Part shown: one piece after another, positions 61,432-64,000 of the stretch
Position numbering within the stretch: position 1 is the first letter of the stretch
Layout of the letters: each line of letters opens with the position of its first letter
Source of the DNA: Kibdelosporangium aridum
GTDB taxonomy: Bacteria > Actinomycetota > Actinomycetes > Mycobacteriales > Pseudonocardiaceae
Direction of reading: 5' to 3'
Assembly (NCBI RefSeq): GCF_900176515.1
Contig: NZ_FWXV01000008.1
Location: forward strand, 372,001-436,000
Length of the DNA stretch: 64,000 bases
Notes under the pieces: generated by a model
Told to the model about the DNA's origin: nothing
What the model saw: only the letters and a program-made list of their open reading frames with translations
The model's database searches: none
Position numbers and translations under genes: made by a program

Positions 61432-63059
61432 GCTTCCTCCGAGCTACGGGTTGGTCCGGTGGTCACGGACGAGGACAGACGGGTGGCGGCCTCGCCGATG
61501 TCGAAGCGTTCGCCGCGGGCGTAGTCGCCGCTGCGGAGCCGGTGTTTTTCGATCTTGGAGGTCGGGGTCATCGGAATCGCGGTGACGAACTCGATGTAAC
61601 GGGGCACCTTGAAGCGGGCCAGGCGCCGCGTGCACCACTCGATGAGTTCGGCGGCGGTCGGTGTCTGGCCGGGCTGCGGGACGACGATCGCGCAGATGTC
61701 CTCGTCGAGCAGCTCGGACGGTACACCGATGACCGCGGATTGCCGGACGGCCGGATGGGCGTCGAGCGTCTGCTCGACTTCGAGGGAGGAGACGTTCTCG
61801 CCACGCCTGCGGATGATGTCCTTCACCCGGTCGACGAAGTAGAACCAGCCGTCCTCGTCCCGCCAGGCACTGTCCCCTGTGTACAGCCAGCCGTCGCGCA
61901 GTGCTTCCGCGGTGCGTTCGGGATCCTTGAAGTACCCGAGCATCATCGCGGCGTTCTTGACCACCAGCTCGCCCACTTGGCCGGGACCGAGGTCGTTGCC
62001 GTTCTTGTCGACGACACGTGCTTCGGTCTCGGGCACTGACGGGTCGGGGTGGTGCCGGGGCACGCCCATCGTGCCTGGTTTGCGTGGCACGTCGCGGGGT
62101 TCGAGCAGACCGAATGTCGTCTCGCTCATTCCGAATCCGGAAACGCAGTCCAGCTTGAAGCGCTGCTCGACCTGTTCGCGGACGTCCTGGGGGAGTGCCG
62201 GCACGCCGTACGCGACCCGCACTTCATTGTCCGCGTCGGACGGTGACGGCTCGCTCTTGCTCATGATGACGGCCATGGCGCCGATGAAGTTGAAGACGTT
62301 GACCCGGTGCCGACGCACCTCTGGCCAGAAACCGCTGGCGCTGAACCGCGGCGCGAGGACGATGGCGCCTTCCGCGCCGATCGCGCCCATGGTGGAGTAC
62401 GCCTGCGAGTTGATGTGGAACAACGGCAGGCAGGCGTAGATCCGGTCGCCTTTGTTCATGCCCATCCAGTACGGATACGCCTGGCCGGTCAGGACGTAGT
62501 TGCGATGCGTCTGCATGACGCCCTTGGGCCGGCCTGTGGTGCCCGAGGTGTAGATGAGCGAGATGACATCGTCGCCTGCCAGGTCGACCGTGGCTCGTGG
62601 CGCACGATCGACCTGGGCCATGGCCTGGGTGAAATCGGTGAACCCGCTGTCGGCCGCGCCCAAGGTGGACAGTGCGCGCAGCGTCGGAGCGGAACGCTGG
62701 ATCGTGGTGAAGAAGCCGGTGTGTCGCGGGTCGACGAGAGCGGCGACCGCTTCGGAGTGCTCGACCAGGTAACTGGCCTCGTCCAGCTTGAACCCGGTGT
62801 TGATCGCGACCAGGATCCCGCCGATCTTGGCAAGGCCGAGCCAGGCGTGCAGGAATCCGGGCGAGTTGTCGGCCATGAAGGCGACGCGATCCCCCTTGCG
62901 CACGCCCAGCTCCCGCCAGACCGCCGCAGCGGTGTCGACCTCGGCGACGAAGTCCGCGTAGGTCTGTTCCTCGTCCTGCCAGATCAGGAACGGCTGGTCC
63001 GGGTTGCGCGCGGCCGCTTCCTCCAGGAAGTCGCGGACGTTGAGTTTGTCGAGATCCAC
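61428..63059 (-). CDS. Acyl-CoA ligase (AMP-forming)
   Basis: About 543 residues when started at the GTG at 63059, which follows GGAGG; the frame is open to an ATG at 63128 with a weak RBS, so the start is uncertain. Adenylation motifs: LIYTSGTTGRPKGVMQTH, CLPLFHINSQAYSTMGA, GFGMSETTFGLLEPRD, GELVVKNAAMMLGYF, WLYTGDSAWRDEDGWFYFVDRVKD, RRRGENVSSLEVEQTL and TPTSKIEKHRL with the A10 Lys. The enzyme resembles crotonobetaine/carnitine-CoA or medium-chain and aromatic acyl-CoA ligases. It would start the pathway by activating an acid as its CoA ester, then pass to the thiolase-type enzymes. It is divergent from an IclR gene. Confidence 0.92.
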   Translation of the reverse strand: MDLDKLNVRDFLEEAAARNPDQPFLIWQDEEQTYADFVAEVDTAAAVWRELGVRKGDRVAFMADNSPGFLHAWLGLAKIGGILVAINTGFKLDEASYLVEHSEAVAALVDPRHTGFFTTIQRSAPTLRALSTLGAADSGFTDFTQAMAQVDRAPRATVDLAGDDVISLIYTSGTTGRPKGVMQTHRNYVLTGQAYPYWMGMNKGDRIYACLPLFHINSQAYSTMGAIGAEGAIVLAPRFSASGFWPEVRRHRVNVFNFIGAMAVIMSKSEPSPSDADNEVRVAYGVPALPQDVREQVEQRFKLDCVSGFGMSETTFGLLEPRDVPRKPGTMGVPRHHPDPSVPETEARVVDKNGNDLGPGQVGELVVKNAAMMLGYFKDPERTAEALRDGWLYTGDSAWRDEDGWFYFVDRVKDIIRRRGENVSSLEVEQTLDAHPAVRQSAVIGVPSELLDEDICAIVVPQPGQTPTAAELIEWCTRRLARFKVPRYIEFVTAIPMTPTSKIEKHRLRSGDYARGERFDIGEAATRLSSSVTTGPTRSSEEA

Positions 63060-63070
63060 CACGCCTCCAC

Positions 63071-63154
63071 GTGTCTCATCAACCAAGACTCTGTCTCGAA
63101 AATCGCACGAAGGCTCTCGCCATGTCAAGGCTCTAAGTGAGACACTGTCGTGCG
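63071..63154. promoter_or_regulatory. Divergent promoter with paired inverted repeats
   Basis: GTGTCTCA (63071-63078) is exactly complementary in reverse to TGAGACAC (63138-63145), and CGCACGA (63104-63110) to TCGTGCG (63148-63154). A minus-strand TTGACA lies at 63123-63128. These sites are candidates for the divergent IclR protein controlling itself and the ligase operon. Confidence 0.4.
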
Positions 63155-63180
63155 TACGTTCTGGAGGGAAAGGAAGTCAC

Positions 63181-64000
63181 GTGACAGTGGAGGACAGTGG
63201 CCCCGGCAATGGCCCCGCGGTGCGCGAGAGGTCGGACGACAACCGGGCCGGCCCAGGGCGCCCCAGTGTCCTTGACCGTGCGTTCGTGCTGCTTGAGCTG
63301 GTCGCGGCGCACGAAGAAGGGATCGGTGTCCGGGAGGCGGCACGGCAGACCGGGATCGACCGCAGCGCCGTCAGCCGGATCCTGGCCCAGCTGGAAGAAC
63401 TCGGCTGGGTCGAGCAGACCGGCGACCGAGGGATGTACTCGACCGGGCACCGGCTGTTCTCGCTGGTGGCGGTGTTGCGCGACCGGGACAGCCTGTGGAA
63501 CGCGGCGAAGCCGATCTTGCAAGAGCTCGTCGATCGGTACAACGAGTCGTGTTATCTGGCCGTCCGGCAGCACCACCGGCTGGTGTTCCGGGACAAGATC
63601 GACTGCGACCAGACCATCAGGTACGTGCTCGAACTGGGCAAGCCGTTCCGGCTGACCACCGGGGCCGCGGGCGCCGCGATTCTGGCCGGAATGCCGCAGA
63701 GCGAGGTCGAACTCGTCTTCGCCGAGGGCCTCGAGCGCTACACGCCGAACAGCATCACCGACGTCCGCGAGTACCGCGAGACGCTCGAGCGAGACCGGAA
63801 ACTGGGCTACTCGGTCAGTCACGGACGCTGGGTGCGCAACGGCGCCGGTATCGCGGCGCCGTTCTTCGACGCGAGTGGATCGTGTGCTGGTGCGGTGACG
63901 CTGAGCCTTCCCGGATATCGGCTCGACATGTTGCCGATCGAGAAGGCTGGTCAGGCGGTCGCTGACGGCGCGAGGCGGCTGTCTCGGCGTCTCGGTTATC
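63181..64000 (+). CDS. IclR-family transcriptional regulator, 3' partial
   Basis: At least 273 residues, GTG start at 63181 (AGGAA upstream); the frame runs off the right edge. Residues ~25-90 form the IclR winged helix (RPSVLDRAFVLLELVAAHEE, GVREAARQTGIDRSAVSRIL, LEELGWVEQ, YSTGHRLFSL). The effector domain follows: YNESCYLAVRQHHRLVFRDK, FRLTTGAAGAAILAGMP, GYSVSHGRWVRNGAGIAAPFF, ASGSCAGAVTLSLPGYRLD. This second IclR is only distantly like that at 41429 and presumably controls the ligase-cyclase-DUF35-thiolase operon it faces. Confidence 0.9.
   Translation, partial: MTVEDSGPGNGPAVRERSDDNRAGPGRPSVLDRAFVLLELVAAHEEGIGVREAARQTGIDRSAVSRILAQLEELGWVEQTGDRGMYSTGHRLFSLVAVLRDRDSLWNAAKPILQELVDRYNESCYLAVRQHHRLVFRDKIDCDQTIRYVLELGKPFRLTTGAAGAAILAGMPQSEVELVFAEGLERYTPNSITDVREYRETLERDRKLGYSVSHGRWVRNGAGIAAPFFDASGSCAGAVTLSLPGYRLDMLPIEKAGQAVADGARRLSRRLGY

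Noticed and set aside
1..64000. CRISPR arrays, tRNA or rRNA genes, insertion sequences, phage genes
   Set aside because: No regularly spaced repeats, cloverleaf-like segments, transposase or integrase motifs were recognised anywhere in the window.

Overview
The window is high-GC actinobacterial DNA. GTG and TTG starts, 4-base ATGA/GTGA gene overlaps, F420/LLM-type oxidoreductases, MMPL, cutinase, PucR and IclR genes, and two modular assembly-line genes suggest a secondary-metabolite-rich actinomycete. The family Pseudonocardiaceae is plausible, but the sequence alone does not fix the genus. I recognise no rRNA, tRNA, CRISPR array or intact insertion sequence. Both window edges cut through a gene.

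Layout. (A) 2-4093: the end of an LLM oxidoreductase, a secreted jelly-roll protein, a RidA-like protein and an anchored Fn3 protein. (B) 4234-12495: an acid-sugar island with two enolase-superfamily dehydratases, a FadR-type GntR regulator, a decayed Gfo/Idh gene, an ABC importer whose two permeases are fused into one polypeptide (no ATPase nearby), and an RraA-like aldolase. (C) 12656-18152: small regulator/enzyme pairs (TetR + hydrolase, XRE/MmyB-like + SDR, PucR) and a secreted cutinase. (D) 18409-34889: a lipid/polyketide locus with MMPL and MFS exporters, an esterase, a fatty acyl-AMP ligase (FAAL) overlapping a 2109-residue PKS, a secreted hydrolase, a second MFS and an acyl-CoA-ligase-like enzyme. 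The PKS is ACP-KS-AT-DH-KR-ACP-(degenerate carrier)-TE. The FAAL plus N-terminal-ACP plus C-terminal-TE layout recalls mycobacterial FadD32-Pks13, with a reductive loop added.

(E) 34988-46406: a PucR regulator, then an aromatic-oxidation region with ABM monooxygenases, a membrane-anchored flavin hydroxylase, SnoaL, two cupins, an FMO/BVMO-like enzyme, an IclR regulator, an SDR lacking its catalytic Tyr/Lys, a meta-cleavage-type hydrolase and a LigB-type extradiol dioxygenase. Three near-identical inverted repeats (GGAGTCCC-N7-GGGACTCC type) lie upstream of the three transcription units here and look like the operator of the resident IclR. (F) 46393-56662: a tightly coupled minus-strand operon encoding a dimodular NRPS (C-A-T-C-A-T-TE), an ACP, an LLM monooxygenase, a ketosynthase alpha with an intact triad, and a ketosynthase beta with Gln in place of Cys. 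A consensus-like promoter and a perfect 9-bp-arm palindrome precede the NRPS. (G) 57116-64000: a CoA-type degradative operon (ligase, cyclase-family hydrolase, DUF35 protein, SCP2-type thiolase) followed by an SDR and an LLM enzyme, divergent from a second IclR gene cut by the right edge.

How it fits together. Blocks D and F each look like a biosynthetic assembly line. Blocks E and G look like substrate-induced oxidation pathways under IclR control. E could instead supply tailoring enzymes to F, because SnoaL, cupin, ABM and FAD monooxygenases are common in type II polyketide clusters. The features I rate most worth study are the KS/KS-beta/ACP/LLM/NRPS operon, the FAAL-PKS pair and the three-copy operator.
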